Assembly (NCBI GenBank): GCA_016869235.1
Contig: VGER01000013.1
Location: 1-39,434 of the forward strand
From: Alphaproteobacteria bacterium
Lineage (GTDB): Bacteria; Pseudomonadota; Alphaproteobacteria; UBA2966; CAIVPW01
Direction of reading: 5' to 3'
Length of the DNA stretch: 39,434 nucleotides
A program made the position numbers and the translations under genes. Shown here piece by piece: positions 27,892-34,761 of this stretch (the first letter of the stretch is position 1; the number at the start of each line of letters is the position of its first letter). The notes beneath the pieces were generated by a model that saw only the letters and a program-made list of their open reading frames with translations, was not told where the DNA came from and did not search any database.

Positions 27892-27912
27892 TGGGCAACC
27901 ACTGGGCAACCA
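27892..27912 (+). repeat. Paired TGGGCAACCA repeats, right end
   Basis: TGGGCAACCA at 27892-27901 and 27903-27912, 25 bases upstream of the integrase start. Same sequence and orientation as the pair at 26271-26292, so probable arm-type integrase sites, which would also let integrase repress its own promoter. Confidence 0.7.
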
Positions 27913-28053
27913 CTGGCGGGAGATAACATGCAATCATCGGAATCGACGGGCAAGCATGCAAAGGCCGAAAAACTAAGGGTTTGCGCAGTCCCCGGCCGCT
28001 TTTGGATTGCATAGCGTTTCAGGTGATAACCTGCCCGCCTCCAGATTGGTTGT

Positions 28054-28100
28054 CTGGGGGTCTGGGGGTCGGCGGTTCAAATCCGCCCACTCCGACCAGT
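28054..28100 (+). repeat. Right attachment repeat (tRNA-Pro 3' copy)
   Basis: Second copy of the 47-bp repeat, one mismatch (A28079). No acceptor 5' half or D arm precedes it, so it is not a second tRNA gene. It marks the right end of the element. Confidence 0.9.
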
Positions 28101-28160
28101 TTACCGGGCCCCGTCGGCGGCTGCGCTGCGGGCCAGTCCGGCATCCGGTGCAACCCGCCT

Positions 28161-28943
28161 GTGTATTACCTCGCCGCGCAGATCTTCTGGACGCTCGCCG
28201 ACCCGGCGCGCCTGTTCCCGGCGATGGTCGTGGTCGGCGCCGTCCTGTTGTGGACGCCGTGGCGGCGCCTCGGCCGCGGGCTGGTGACGATCGGCGCCGT
28301 CGCCATCTTTGCCGTCGGCACGCTGCCGGTGGCGCGCTGGGTCGCCGAGCCGCTCGAGCAGCGCTTCCCGCCATTCGTCGCCGGCAGCGCCAAGGTCGAC
28401 GGCATCGTCGTGCTTGGCGCCGGATACGCCTTCACGTCCGATCTCACCGGCATGCCGACCGTCGAGGCGAGCGGCGGGCGCCTCGTCAAGCTGATCGAGC
28501 TCGCCGGGGTGTATCCGACGGCGCGCCTCGCCTACACCGGCGGCGGCTCGCCGGCCCTGTCGATGATCGAGGCAGACCGCGCCGCGCGCGACCTCGCCCG
28601 CGTTGGTTTCGACGTCGGCCGCGTGGTGTTCGAGGGTCGCTCGCGCAACACCTATGAGAACGCCGTCCTCGCCAAGGAGATGCTGTCTCCCGCGCCGGGC
28701 GAGCGATGGCTGATCGTCACCTCGGCGATCCACATGCCGCGCGCGGTCGGCAGCTTTCGCGTCGCGGGCTGGGATGTCACGCCCGTGCCGGTCGAGTACC
28801 TGTTTCCGCCCGGGAGCGAGTTCGAGTGGCGCTTCGATCCGGTGCGCCGGTTCCTGTGGGTGTCGCGTGTCACCCACGAGTGGGTCGGCCTCATCGCCTA
28901 CCGCTTGCTTGGCCGCAGCACGTCGTTCTTTCCGGGGCCGTAG
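28161..28943 (+). CDS. YdcF/DUF218 family membrane protein
   Basis: 260 residues from GTG 28161. Two N-terminal TM helices (about 15-35 and 40-57), then the DUF218 domain: VDGIVVLGAGYAFTSD, LAYTGGGSPAL, VFEGRSRNTYENAVLAKEML, and LIVTSAIHMPRAVGSFRVAGWDVTPVPVEYL in two parts. The family includes YdcF and ElyC/SanA-like proteins linked to envelope and peptidoglycan lipid carrier metabolism. 60 bases past the right attachment repeat, so this was the gene next to tRNA-Pro before insertion. Confidence 0.88.
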   Translation: MYYLAAQIFWTLADPARLFPAMVVVGAVLLWTPWRRLGRGLVTIGAVAIFAVGTLPVARWVAEPLEQRFPPFVAGSAKVDGIVVLGAGYAFTSDLTGMPTVEASGGRLVKLIELAGVYPTARLAYTGGGSPALSMIEADRAARDLARVGFDVGRVVFEGRSRNTYENAVLAKEMLSPAPGERWLIVTSAIHMPRAVGSFRVAGWDVTPVPVEYLFPPGSEFEWRFDPVRRFLWVSRVTHEWVGLIAYRLLGRSTSFFPGP

Positions 28944-28964
28944 CCGCGCGCTGCGACGAGGACT

Positions 28965-29720
28965 TTACGGGGCCGGCTGGGTGAACGTTCCGTCCCAGGC
29001 GGCCCCCGGCGGGGCAAGCCGGAACGTTTCGATGCGCGCGCGATAGATCGCATACAGCAGCGAATCGGGCTCGCCCTCCTGCAGGTCGGCGAGGATCGCA
29101 TCGGCGCCCGAGCCGAGCGAGGCAAGCGCGTTCGACACGTCGATGATGGCCTGGCTGATGGCGGTGAGCGCCGTCGCCGCCACAATCGCGTCGGCGAGAG
29201 AGGCGGTGTGGATGGCGAGCGTGGTCGAATCGATAGACTGCGCGGTGACCGTGATGGTCGAGCCGTCGACGGTGCTCAGCACCTTGAGGTCGGTGGCGGC
29301 AGAGTCGATCAGATTCTTGCCGTTGAACTCGGCAGTGGCGACGATCGACTCGATCTGGGCGCGCAGCGAGGTGAATTCCTGGTGGAGAGCCGTGTAGGAG
29401 TCGTCGTCAAGGCCTTCCTGGCTAGCCTGGACGGCCTTCGCCTTCATCTCGGTCAAGAGGTCGGCGATCGCCTTGCAGGCGTCGATGGCGACGTTGACGA
29501 TCGACTGACCCAGGGCGAGGTTGGTCTTCACCGCGCCCATGCCGGCGATGTCGCCGCGCATGTTCTGGGCGATGGCGAAGGTCGCCGCGTCGTCCTTCGG
29601 GCCACCGACGCGAAGGCCGGTCGTAACCCGCATCTGCGTCGTCTCGAGGAAGCGGTTGGTAGCGCTAAGGCTTTGCAGGGCGATCATCGCCCCCGCGTTG
29701 GTGTTGATCCACATCGCCAT
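28965..29720 (-). CDS. Flagellin with truncated C-terminus
   Basis: 251 residues from ATG 29720 with AGGAG before it. The N-terminal D0/D1 region is normal: INTNAGAMIALQSLSATNRF, TTGLRVGGPKDDAATFAIAQ, RGDIAGMGAVKTNLALGQ and FNGKNLIDS. The C-terminal D1 helix begins (VSNALASLGSGADAILADLQ) but then the sequence changes to LLYAIYRARIETFRLAPPGAAWDG and ends. The usual ~60 residues with AQSARLQ/QQLG and NQAPQ, needed for filament assembly, are missing, and no other frame below supplies them. It may be a decayed gene or a protein that caps or signals rather than polymerises. It has a sigma-54-type promoter but no flagellar neighbours. Confidence 0.85.
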   Translation of the reverse strand: MAMWINTNAGAMIALQSLSATNRFLETTQMRVTTGLRVGGPKDDAATFAIAQNMRGDIAGMGAVKTNLALGQSIVNVAIDACKAIADLLTEMKAKAVQASQEGLDDDSYTALHQEFTSLRAQIESIVATAEFNGKNLIDSAATDLKVLSTVDGSTITVTAQSIDSTTLAIHTASLADAIVAATALTAISQAIIDVSNALASLGSGADAILADLQEGEPDSLLYAIYRARIETFRLAPPGAAWDGTFTQPAP

Positions 29721-30039
29721 GGCACGGACTCCTGGCTCCAGTACAAGACGGCAAGCGCACGCGCGCTTGGCCCTAGGAACGCAAAGCCTGTGCCAGGGCG
29801 AGAACGCGTCCCGCCACAGCGCCAAAGCCAAGGATTCTGCGCCCTTTTGGCCTGGCTACGGTTGTGCCGGCGGGGTCGGTACATAGCAGCCATTACGCCG
29901 GGCGCGGCGTCGGTTCCGGGCAGAAGTTGCCAGCCAAAGTTGCCGGGTCGGCGCGGAATGCCTGCGGCGAATGGTCCCCGCCAACTCCCCTGCCGGCGGG
30001 AGTGCGGGCCCGCGCGCCTCGGTTACAATAGGGTCGTCC
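29721..30039. other. Divergent intergenic region, flagellin and ctaA
   Basis: 319 bases. Holds the sigma-54-type site for flagellin (29781-29795, minus) and TACAAT at 30025-30030, ten bases before the ctaA ATG, which may be a -10 for a leaderless or near-leaderless message. No gene, hairpin or repeat was found otherwise. Confidence 0.5.
29781..29795 (-). promoter_or_regulatory. Sigma-54-type promoter of the flagellin gene
   Basis: On the minus strand TGGCAC, five bases, TTGC, preceded by C: it matches the -24/-12 consensus of RpoN promoters. The start would be near 29770, giving a leader of about 50 bases to the flagellin ATG. Sigma-54 drives late flagellar genes in several alphaproteobacteria. 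Confidence 0.65.
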
Positions 30040-31143
30040 ATGGCAATCGGCTCGACCACCGAATCGGAAGGGCGATCGGAAGATCTGACCGACGCGGGCG
30101 GACAACAACGCGTCTCGGTCGGCGTCTGGTTGTTGATCTGCGCCGCCTTGGTTTTCGGCGTCGCGGTGCTCGGCGGGGTGACGCGCCTCGAGCACGCCGG
30201 CCTGTCCATCACCCAGTGGGAGCCGCTTGCCGGCATCCTGCCGCCGCTATCCGCCGCCGAGTGGGAGACCGAATTCGCCTACTACCGGCAGTTCCCGGAG
30301 TACCAGCTCGTCCACCAGGGCATGGACCTCGCCGGGTTCAAGTACATCTTCTGGTTCGAGTACACCCACCGCCTGCTGGCCCGTCTGGTCGGCGTGGTGT
30401 TTGCCATCCCGCTCTTGTTCTTCTGGCTGACCAAGCGCATCGAGGGCGCCTTCGCCGCCAAACTGGTCGTCGTGCTGGTGCTGGGCGGCCTGCAGGGCGC
30501 GCTGGGCTGGTACATGGTGTCCAGCGGGCTCGTCGAACGTCCTGATGTCAGCCACTACCGCCTGACCGCCCACCTCGGGCTCGCCGTCCTCCTGTACGCC
30601 GCTCTCATCTGGTTCGCCTGCTCGATGCTGGTGCCGGCCGATGATGAATGGGGCGTGCAAGTGTCGCGGGGCTTCCGCTATGCGACCTATGGATCGGTCG
30701 CGCTCCTTTATCTATTGGTGCTGTCGGGCGGCATGGTCGCGGGGCTCGACGCCGGCTTCGACTACAACACCTTCCCGAAGATGGACGGCCGCTGGATCCC
30801 GCCCGGCCTGTTCCCGCCGCAGCCGTTCGACAGCGTTGTCACCGTGCAGTTCGTGCACCGCTGGTTCGGTGTGTTCGTCGCCGCCTACATCGTGTTTCTA
30901 TGGGGGCGTTCGGTTGACTTGCGCCTGCCCGACGAGGTTCGCGGCTCCTACCGCTGGCTACTCTTAATGATGGCGGCGCAGGGTGCTCTCGGCATCGCGA
31001 CTCTGCTGCTGGCCGTCCCGGTCGCGCTGGGCGCTATACACCAGGCCGGCGCGCTCATCGTGCTCGGCATTGCGGTTGCCGTGGCGTACGCCGTCACCAA
31101 TGCGCGCCTGCGGCCGCAACCCGGCATTCACGTGCTGCCATGA
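30040..31143 (+). CDS. ctaA: Heme A synthase CtaA (COX15)
   Basis: 367 residues from ATG 30040; an ATG at 29971 would add 23 residues. Eight TM helices with the four family His positions in VHQGMDLAGFKYIFWFEYTHR, SHYRLTAHLGLAV, VQFVHRWFGVFVA and GAIHQAGALIVLG. Also GGVTRLEHAGLSITQWEPLAG, and the Gly-rich VSSGLVERPDVSHYRL loop. Converts heme O to heme A for cytochrome c oxidase (aa3/caa3), so the organism respires with a heme A oxidase. Stop overlaps the cutA start (ATGA). Confidence 0.97.
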   Translation: MAIGSTTESEGRSEDLTDAGGQQRVSVGVWLLICAALVFGVAVLGGVTRLEHAGLSITQWEPLAGILPPLSAAEWETEFAYYRQFPEYQLVHQGMDLAGFKYIFWFEYTHRLLARLVGVVFAIPLLFFWLTKRIEGAFAAKLVVVLVLGGLQGALGWYMVSSGLVERPDVSHYRLTAHLGLAVLLYAALIWFACSMLVPADDEWGVQVSRGFRYATYGSVALLYLLVLSGGMVAGLDAGFDYNTFPKMDGRWIPPGLFPPQPFDSVVTVQFVHRWFGVFVAAYIVFLWGRSVDLRLPDEVRGSYRWLLLMMAAQGALGIATLLLAVPVALGAIHQAGALIVLGIAVAVAYAVTNARLRPQPGIHVLP

Positions 31144-31466
31144 CGGCCTGCTCGCTGTTCGTGACTGCGTCCAACCAAGCGGAAGCGGAGAAGATCAGCC
31201 GCACCATCGTCGAGGAACGGCTGGCCGCCTGCGCCAACGTGCTCGGGCCGATCCGCTCGTTCTACTGGTGGCAGGGCAGGGTGCAGGACGAGCCGGAAAT
31301 CGCCTTCCTGTTGAAGACGCGCGCCGAGCTCGTCGATCGCGTCATCGCGCGGGTGAAGGAGCTGCACTCCTATACCGTGCCGTGCGTGGTGCAGTGGCCG
31401 ATCGAGGCCGGCAACCCCGAATACCTGGCCTGGGTCGAGACCGAAGCAACTGGGCGCTCCTCCTGA
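31140..31466 (+). CDS. cutA: Divalent cation tolerance protein CutA
   Basis: 108 residues. Small trimeric ferredoxin-like protein. Seen: VTASNQAEAEKISRTIVEERLAACANVLG, IRSFYWWQGRV, EIAFLLKTRAELV, SYTVPCVVQWPI and NPEYLAWV. Linked with copper and other metal tolerance in E. coli, though the precise role is unclear. Coupled to ctaA by an ATGA overlap, which puts it next to a heme/copper oxidase assembly step. Confidence 0.95.
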   Translation: MTACSLFVTASNQAEAEKISRTIVEERLAACANVLGPIRSFYWWQGRVQDEPEIAFLLKTRAELVDRVIARVKELHSYTVPCVVQWPIEAGNPEYLAWVETEATGRSS

Positions 31467-31487
31467 CCGCACGCGCCGTCGGGGGGG

Positions 31488-31517
31488 CTTGAAACTCTTT
31501 TTGACACGCACTTTATG
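31488..31517 (+). promoter_or_regulatory. Stress-type promoter element 1
   Basis: CTTGAAA (31488-31494), 17 bases, TTTATG (31512-31517). Nearly the same as the element at 31887-31915, sharing CTTGAAA and GCACTTTAT. The -35 equals that of heat-shock (RpoH) promoters. A TTGACA at 31501 is a second possible -35, but lacks a -10 at the right distance. Confidence 0.5.
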
Positions 31518-31549
31518 GACGCCTCGAGAGGCCGGCTAAGTCCGGCCCG

Positions 31550-31768
31550 TTGAGGAGGAAGCAACCCACGCGCACGTTGATCGCTCCGCTGGCTGCGGCG
31601 GCGATGGTTGGCGCAGTCGCAGTTGATGGTGCTCGGGCACATACGCGTCCCATGCCCACCTTCGAACGGTTACAGGCCATCGAGACCCTGGATCTCGAAG
31701 AGGGTTTGCTCGACCTGATCCTTCCACTTCCCGCGGCCCGAGCCGAAACGCTGATCGCGGCACGCTGA
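31550..31768 (+). CDS. Possible small secreted protein
   Basis: 72 residues from TTG 31550. The start MRRKQPTRTLIAPLAAAAMV looks like a signal peptide (basic n-region, hydrophobic core, cleavage after GARA), leaving a ~43-residue mature acidic/hydrophobic peptide (FERLQAIETLDLEEGLLDL). The start is uncertain: no ATG and the AGGAGGA lies just inside the frame. A promoter-like element sits 33 bases before it, a hairpin (31530-31547) precedes the start and a strong hairpin follows the stop, which supports a real transcript. Not recognised. Confidence 0.4.
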   Translation: MRRKQPTRTLIAPLAAAAMVGAVAVDGARAHTRPMPTFERLQAIETLDLEEGLLDLILPLPAARAETLIAAR

Positions 31769-31775
31769 ATAGGTT

Positions 31776-31805
31776 GGCCTGTGCTCTGTCTCCAGAGCAC
31801 AGGCC
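31776..31805 (+). terminator. Strong hairpin after the small secreted gene
   Basis: 12-bp perfect stem GGCCTGTGCTCT / AGAGCACAGGCC with a 6-base loop, starting seven bases after the stop at 31768. No T run follows, so it is either a weak terminator or a 3' RNA stabiliser. Confidence 0.6.
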
Positions 31806-31886
31806 GCCGCGCGGTCGCGCCAATTTCCGCACTGTCGCAGTGAACATTCTTACGCGCTTGTGATCGCGTGAGGATGCCTTGCCGCC

Positions 31887-31915
31887 CTTGAAAACCGCCT
31901 GTAATGCACTTTATC
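31887..31915 (+). promoter_or_regulatory. Stress-type promoter element 2, upstream of lipoprotein-HtrA
   Basis: CTTGAAA (31887-31893), 16 bases, TTTATC (31910-31915). Shares CTTGAAA and GCACTTTAT with the element at 31488. It is about 90 bases before the small lipoprotein gene. An RpoH-like or other stress sigma factor is likely. Confidence 0.5.
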
Positions 31916-32001
31916 GGACAGCCGTAAGCGGGAGCTGGCGTCGATTTCGGTGCCAGCCCGGCTTCACAGGAATGATGACCGCAACCCAAGGGGAGTAAAC
32001 G

Positions 32002-32088
32002 ATGAAGACCATCCTCGCTCTTGCGGCCGCCAGCCTGTTCGCGGCGGCTGCTGCCTCGTGCAGCGCGGCCGACCCAAAGGCCCGGTGA
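32002..32088 (+). CDS. Entericidin-like small lipoprotein, 28 residues
   Basis: ATG 32002 after an excellent ribosome site (AAGGGGAGTAAACG). The product is MKTILALAAASLFAAAAASC followed by SAADPKAR: a short signal peptide, a lipobox with Cys20 and a nine-residue mature tail. The size and form match entericidin A/B-like lipoproteins, which are made under stress and sit in the envelope. It lies 112 bases before the HtrA gene, from which a long GC hairpin separates it. Sequence match to a family is weak since it is so short. Confidence 0.7.
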   Translation: MKTILALAAASLFAAAAASCSAADPKAR

Positions 32089-32134
32089 AGTGGATTGCCG
32101 GCCGGCGCCGCGCTTCGGGCTGGCCGGCTCCACG

Positions 32135-32164
32135 GCCCGCCGGCCGCGCCCGCGGCCGGCGGGC
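32135..32164 (+). promoter_or_regulatory. GC-rich hairpin between lipoprotein and HtrA gene
   Basis: 13-bp perfect stem GCCCGCCGGCCGC / GCGGCCGGCGGGC, loop GCCC. It is 46 bases after the lipoprotein stop and 37 before the protease ATG. It has no T run. Probable partial terminator or RNase barrier giving more lipoprotein than protease mRNA. Confidence 0.65.
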
Positions 32165-32200
32165 TTCGCCGCAACCAACCCGAGATCACAGAGGAATTCC

Positions 32201-33322
32201 ATGTTCCGCCACATGCATGCGGCTGCGCTCGTCGCGCTGACTGTTCTTGTCGTCCCCGCCGTCCAGAGCGCCGGTTTTCCCATCGATCAAGATCGCGGCG
32301 GCATTCCGACCTTGGCGCCGCTGCTGCAATCCGTCACTCCCGGCGTCGTCAATATTGCGACGGCGACTGCAATGCGCGTTCCGGGTCCGTTGCTGCGTGA
32401 CCCGTTCTTCCGCCAGTTCTTCGAATTCGGTCCCGGCCGACCCCTGCAGCGGTTTTCGCAGTCGAGTGGGTCGGGCGTCATCGTCGACGCCCGGCGCGGC
32501 TACGTCCTTACCAATCACCATGTGATCCAGGATGCCGATCAAGTCACCATAACGCTGACCGATGGCCGCCAGCTGGATGCGCGCGTGATCGGCACCGACT
32601 CAGAAACGGACATCGCGCTGCTGCAGGTTCAGGCAGAGAATCTCACCGCGGTCCCGATGGGCGATTCCACCGGCGTGCGTGTCGGCGACTTCGTGGTCGC
32701 AATCGGTAACCCCTTCGGCCTCGGTCAGACGGTGACATCCGGGATCGTTAGCGCGCTGGGCCGTGGCGGCATCAACGTCGAGGGCTACGAGGACTTCATT
32801 CAAACGGACGCGGCGATCAACCCCGGCAATTCGGGCGGTCCGCTGATCGATCTGAACGGCAAGCTCATCGGCATCAACACCGCCATCATCGGTCCCGCCG
32901 GCGGCAACGTCGGCATCGGGTTCGCGGTGCCAATCGCGATGGCGCGCGCGGTCATGGACCAGCTCATCGAGCATGGCGAGGTCCGTCGCGGACGCCTGGG
33001 TATCGACATCGCCGACCTGACGCCAAGGCTTCGCGGCGAGCTCGGCGTCGATCGGGCCACTGGCGTGGTCGTCGTCGGCATCGAGCCCGGCTCGGCCGCC
33101 GACAAAGGGGGGTTGCGGCGCGGCGACGTCATCACTGGCATCAACGGCCAGCCGACGAGCCAGGCCCGCGATCTTCGCAATCGCGTCGGCATGCTGCGCC
33201 CGGGGGACGAGGTCGAGCTCGCCATCGTGCGTGGCAGCCGCGCCCAGACCATCGAGGTCACGCTGGCGGACCAGCGGCCGCGGGCGGCCGTGCCGCTGCG
33301 GGCGCCGGGCCGCGTGCTGTAG
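32201..33322 (+). CDS. HtrA/Do-like serine protease with one PDZ domain
   Basis: 373 residues from ATG 32201 (AGAGGAA before it). A signal peptide (about 1-24) puts it in the periplasm. Trypsin-like domain with His107 (TNHHVI), Asp137 (ETDIALLQV) and Ser211 (GNSGGPL); one PDZ at about 270-360 (RRGRLGIDI, VGIEPGSAADKGGLRRGDVI). DegP/DegQ normally have two PDZ domains and ~450-500 residues, so this is the short form. Degrades or refolds damaged envelope proteins. Upstream lipoprotein and RpoH-like element suggest a stress operon. Confidence 0.9.
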   Translation: MFRHMHAAALVALTVLVVPAVQSAGFPIDQDRGGIPTLAPLLQSVTPGVVNIATATAMRVPGPLLRDPFFRQFFEFGPGRPLQRFSQSSGSGVIVDARRGYVLTNHHVIQDADQVTITLTDGRQLDARVIGTDSETDIALLQVQAENLTAVPMGDSTGVRVGDFVVAIGNPFGLGQTVTSGIVSALGRGGINVEGYEDFIQTDAAINPGNSGGPLIDLNGKLIGINTAIIGPAGGNVGIGFAVPIAMARAVMDQLIEHGEVRRGRLGIDIADLTPRLRGELGVDRATGVVVVGIEPGSAADKGGLRRGDVITGINGQPTSQARDLRNRVGMLRPGDEVELAIVRGSRAQTIEVTLADQRPRAAVPLRAPGRVL

Positions 33323-33376
33323 GTGCGGCACGGGCGGGCGCGGCCGGATGCCATGCAAATCATTCGACCGCACCGA

Positions 33377-33414
33377 AGGTTAGGGCGCGGTATCAAAATA
33401 CCGCACTCTAACCT
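33377..33414 (+). promoter_or_regulatory. Long hairpin in the region upstream of rplM
   Basis: Imperfect 17-bp stem: AGGTTAG, then GCGGTAT, loop CAAA, ATACCGC, then CTAACCT, with one mismatch and one G-U pair between the blocks. It is 145 bases before rplM. There is no T run after it. It may end the protease transcript, or act as a leader element for the ribosomal protein operon if the start lies upstream of it. Confidence 0.6.
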
Positions 33415-33558
33415 CTTGCGTTGGCCGCTTGATTTGGCGTTGCTTTCCGCTGTCTACCTGGCATACTCCGCCACCTTCGCAGCCTTACGGGATGTGCCCG
33501 CGGCGGGCCGGAACCATGTCACGCCGGCAGGCGTGCTCCGCACGATTAAGGACCAGTC

Positions 33559-34029
33559 ATGAAGACGTACTCGGCCAAGCTCGCCGATCTGAAGAAGGAT
33601 TGGGTCGTGATCGACGCCGACGGCGTCGTGCTCGGCCGCCTTGCCTCGCTCGTCGCGCTGCGCCTCAAGGGCAAGCATCGCGCGATGTACACGCCCAGCG
33701 CCGACTGCGGCGACCGCGTCGTGGTGATCAACGCCGAGAAGGTCCGCCTCACCGGCGCCAAGCGCAAGAAGAAGGTCTACTACAAGCACACCGGCTATCC
33801 GGGCGGCATCAAGGAGACGACGCCGGACAAGATCCTCTCCGGTGCCCATCCCGAGCGCGTCATCGAGAAGGCTGTCCAGCGCATGCTCTCGCGCGATTCT
33901 CTCGGCCGATTGCAGTTCAGCAACCTACGTGTCTATGCCGGCGCGTCGCACCCGCACGAGCCGCAGAGCCCGACGACGGTGGACATCGCCGGCATGAACC
34001 CCAAGAACGCGCGCGCGCGGAAGAACTAG
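33559..34029 (+). CDS. rplM: 50S ribosomal protein L13
   Basis: 156 residues. Seen: [59 protein letters not shown] in parts, [28 protein letters not shown]. The 236 bases upstream hold a hairpin and a weak promoter (TTGCTT, 16 bases, CATACT). S9 follows nine bases later as in most bacteria. Confidence 0.98.
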   Translation: MKTYSAKLADLKKDWVVIDADGVVLGRLASLVALRLKGKHRAMYTPSADCGDRVVVINAEKVRLTGAKRKKKVYYKHTGYPGGIKETTPDKILSGAHPERVIEKAVQRMLSRDSLGRLQFSNLRVYAGASHPHEPQSPTTVDIAGMNPKNARARKN

Positions 34030-34038
34030 GACACGCAC

Positions 34039-34680
34039 ATGGCTGACGAAAAGCACGACGCCAACAAGAATCCGGGCACCGAGGGAGCTCCCGCCGGCCG
34101 CACGCCTCGCCCCCGCAGCGCATCACCGCGTCCGCGCAGCGGAGCGGCGTCGCGCGCCGAGGCGGCCGCTCCGGCAGCGGCTCCCAGCGCCGCCCCGCGC
34201 CGCACGCTCACCGATCTGCGTTCGCTGCGTTCCGGCGGTGAAGCCGCTCCCGCTGCCGCCGAAGGCGCGCCGCGCGAAGCCAAGCGCGACGCCAAGGGTC
34301 GCTCCTACGGCACCGGGCGGCGCAAGAACGCCATCGCGCGCGTGTGGGTCATGCCCGGCGCAGGCAAGATCACCGTCAACGGACGCGAGTTCACCACGTA
34401 CTTCGCGCGTCCGGTGCTGCGCATGATGATCAACCAGCCGCTCACCGCCGCCCAGCGCGCAACCGAGGTGGACATCTGGTGCACCGTGGTCGGCGGCGGC
34501 CTGTCCGGTCAGGCGGGCGCTGTGCGCCACGGCATCAGCCGCGCGCTGTGCAACTTCGAGCCGTCTCTCCGCCCGGTGCTGAAGTCCGGCGGCTTCCTCA
34601 CGCGCGACGCCCGAGTCGTCGAGCGCAAGAAGTACGGCAAGCACAAGGCCCGCCGCAGCACGCAGTTCTCGAAGCGCTAG
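34039..34680 (+). CDS. rpsI: 30S ribosomal protein S9 with long N-terminal extension
   Basis: 213 residues. The conserved core starts at about residue 88 ([20 protein letters not shown]) and ends with the C-terminal [11 protein letters not shown], which reaches the P site. The first ~85 residues are rich in Ala, Pro, Arg and Ser with no clear fold. Alphaproteobacterial S9 often has a ~40-residue extension; this one has about 45 more. No later ATG or GTG start gives a shorter form. The core keeps its motifs, so it should be functional. Confidence 0.95.
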   Translation: MADEKHDANKNPGTEGAPAGRTPRPRSASPRPRSGAASRAEAAAPAAAPSAAPRRTLTDLRSLRSGGEAAPAAAEGAPREAKRDAKGRSYGTGRRKNAIARVWVMPGAGKITVNGREFTTYFARPVLRMMINQPLTAAQRATEVDIWCTVVGGGLSGQAGAVRHGISRALCNFEPSLRPVLKSGGFLTRDARVVERKKYGKHKARRSTQFSKR

Positions 34681-34707
34681 CCTCGCGGCGGCGCACACGC
34701 CCGCAAG

Positions 34708-34738
34708 CTCTACTCTCCCGCTTGCGGGAGAGGAGTAG
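34708..34738. repeat. REP-like palindrome after rpsI
   Basis: CTCTCCCGC (34713-34721), TT, GCGGGAGAG (34724-34732), with outer CTACT / AGTAG, then GGGTGAGGG. Such CTCTCCCGC-n-GCGGGAGAG elements recur in intergenic regions of many GC-rich proteobacteria. Here it separates rpsI from the next gene and may mark the transcript end. Confidence 0.5.
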
Positions 34739-34761
34739 GGTGAGGGCGTCGGAGCACCGCC

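Larger units (their letters stand above)
26226..28053. mobile_element. Collapsed prophage integrated at tRNA-Pro
   Basis: 1.83 kb between the two 47-bp repeats. Content in order: paired TGGGCAACCA repeats, a secreted unknown gene, a second small unknown gene, a 3' remnant of a Mu gpP-like tail protein (minus), a 5' remnant of a tyrosine integrase (minus), and again paired TGGGCAACCA repeats. Most phage genes have been lost by a deletion that joined integrase to tail gene. AT content appears higher than in the flanks. The remnant should not be able to excise by itself. Confidence 0.85.

Noticed and set aside
28040..28103. Second tRNA-Pro gene
   Set aside because: Only the 3' part from the anticodon loop is present; no D arm or acceptor 5' strand. 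It is the att duplicate.
31501..31506. TTGACA as the -35 of the 31550 gene
   Set aside because: No -10 at 16-18 bases downstream; the CTTGAAA/TTTATG pair fits better.
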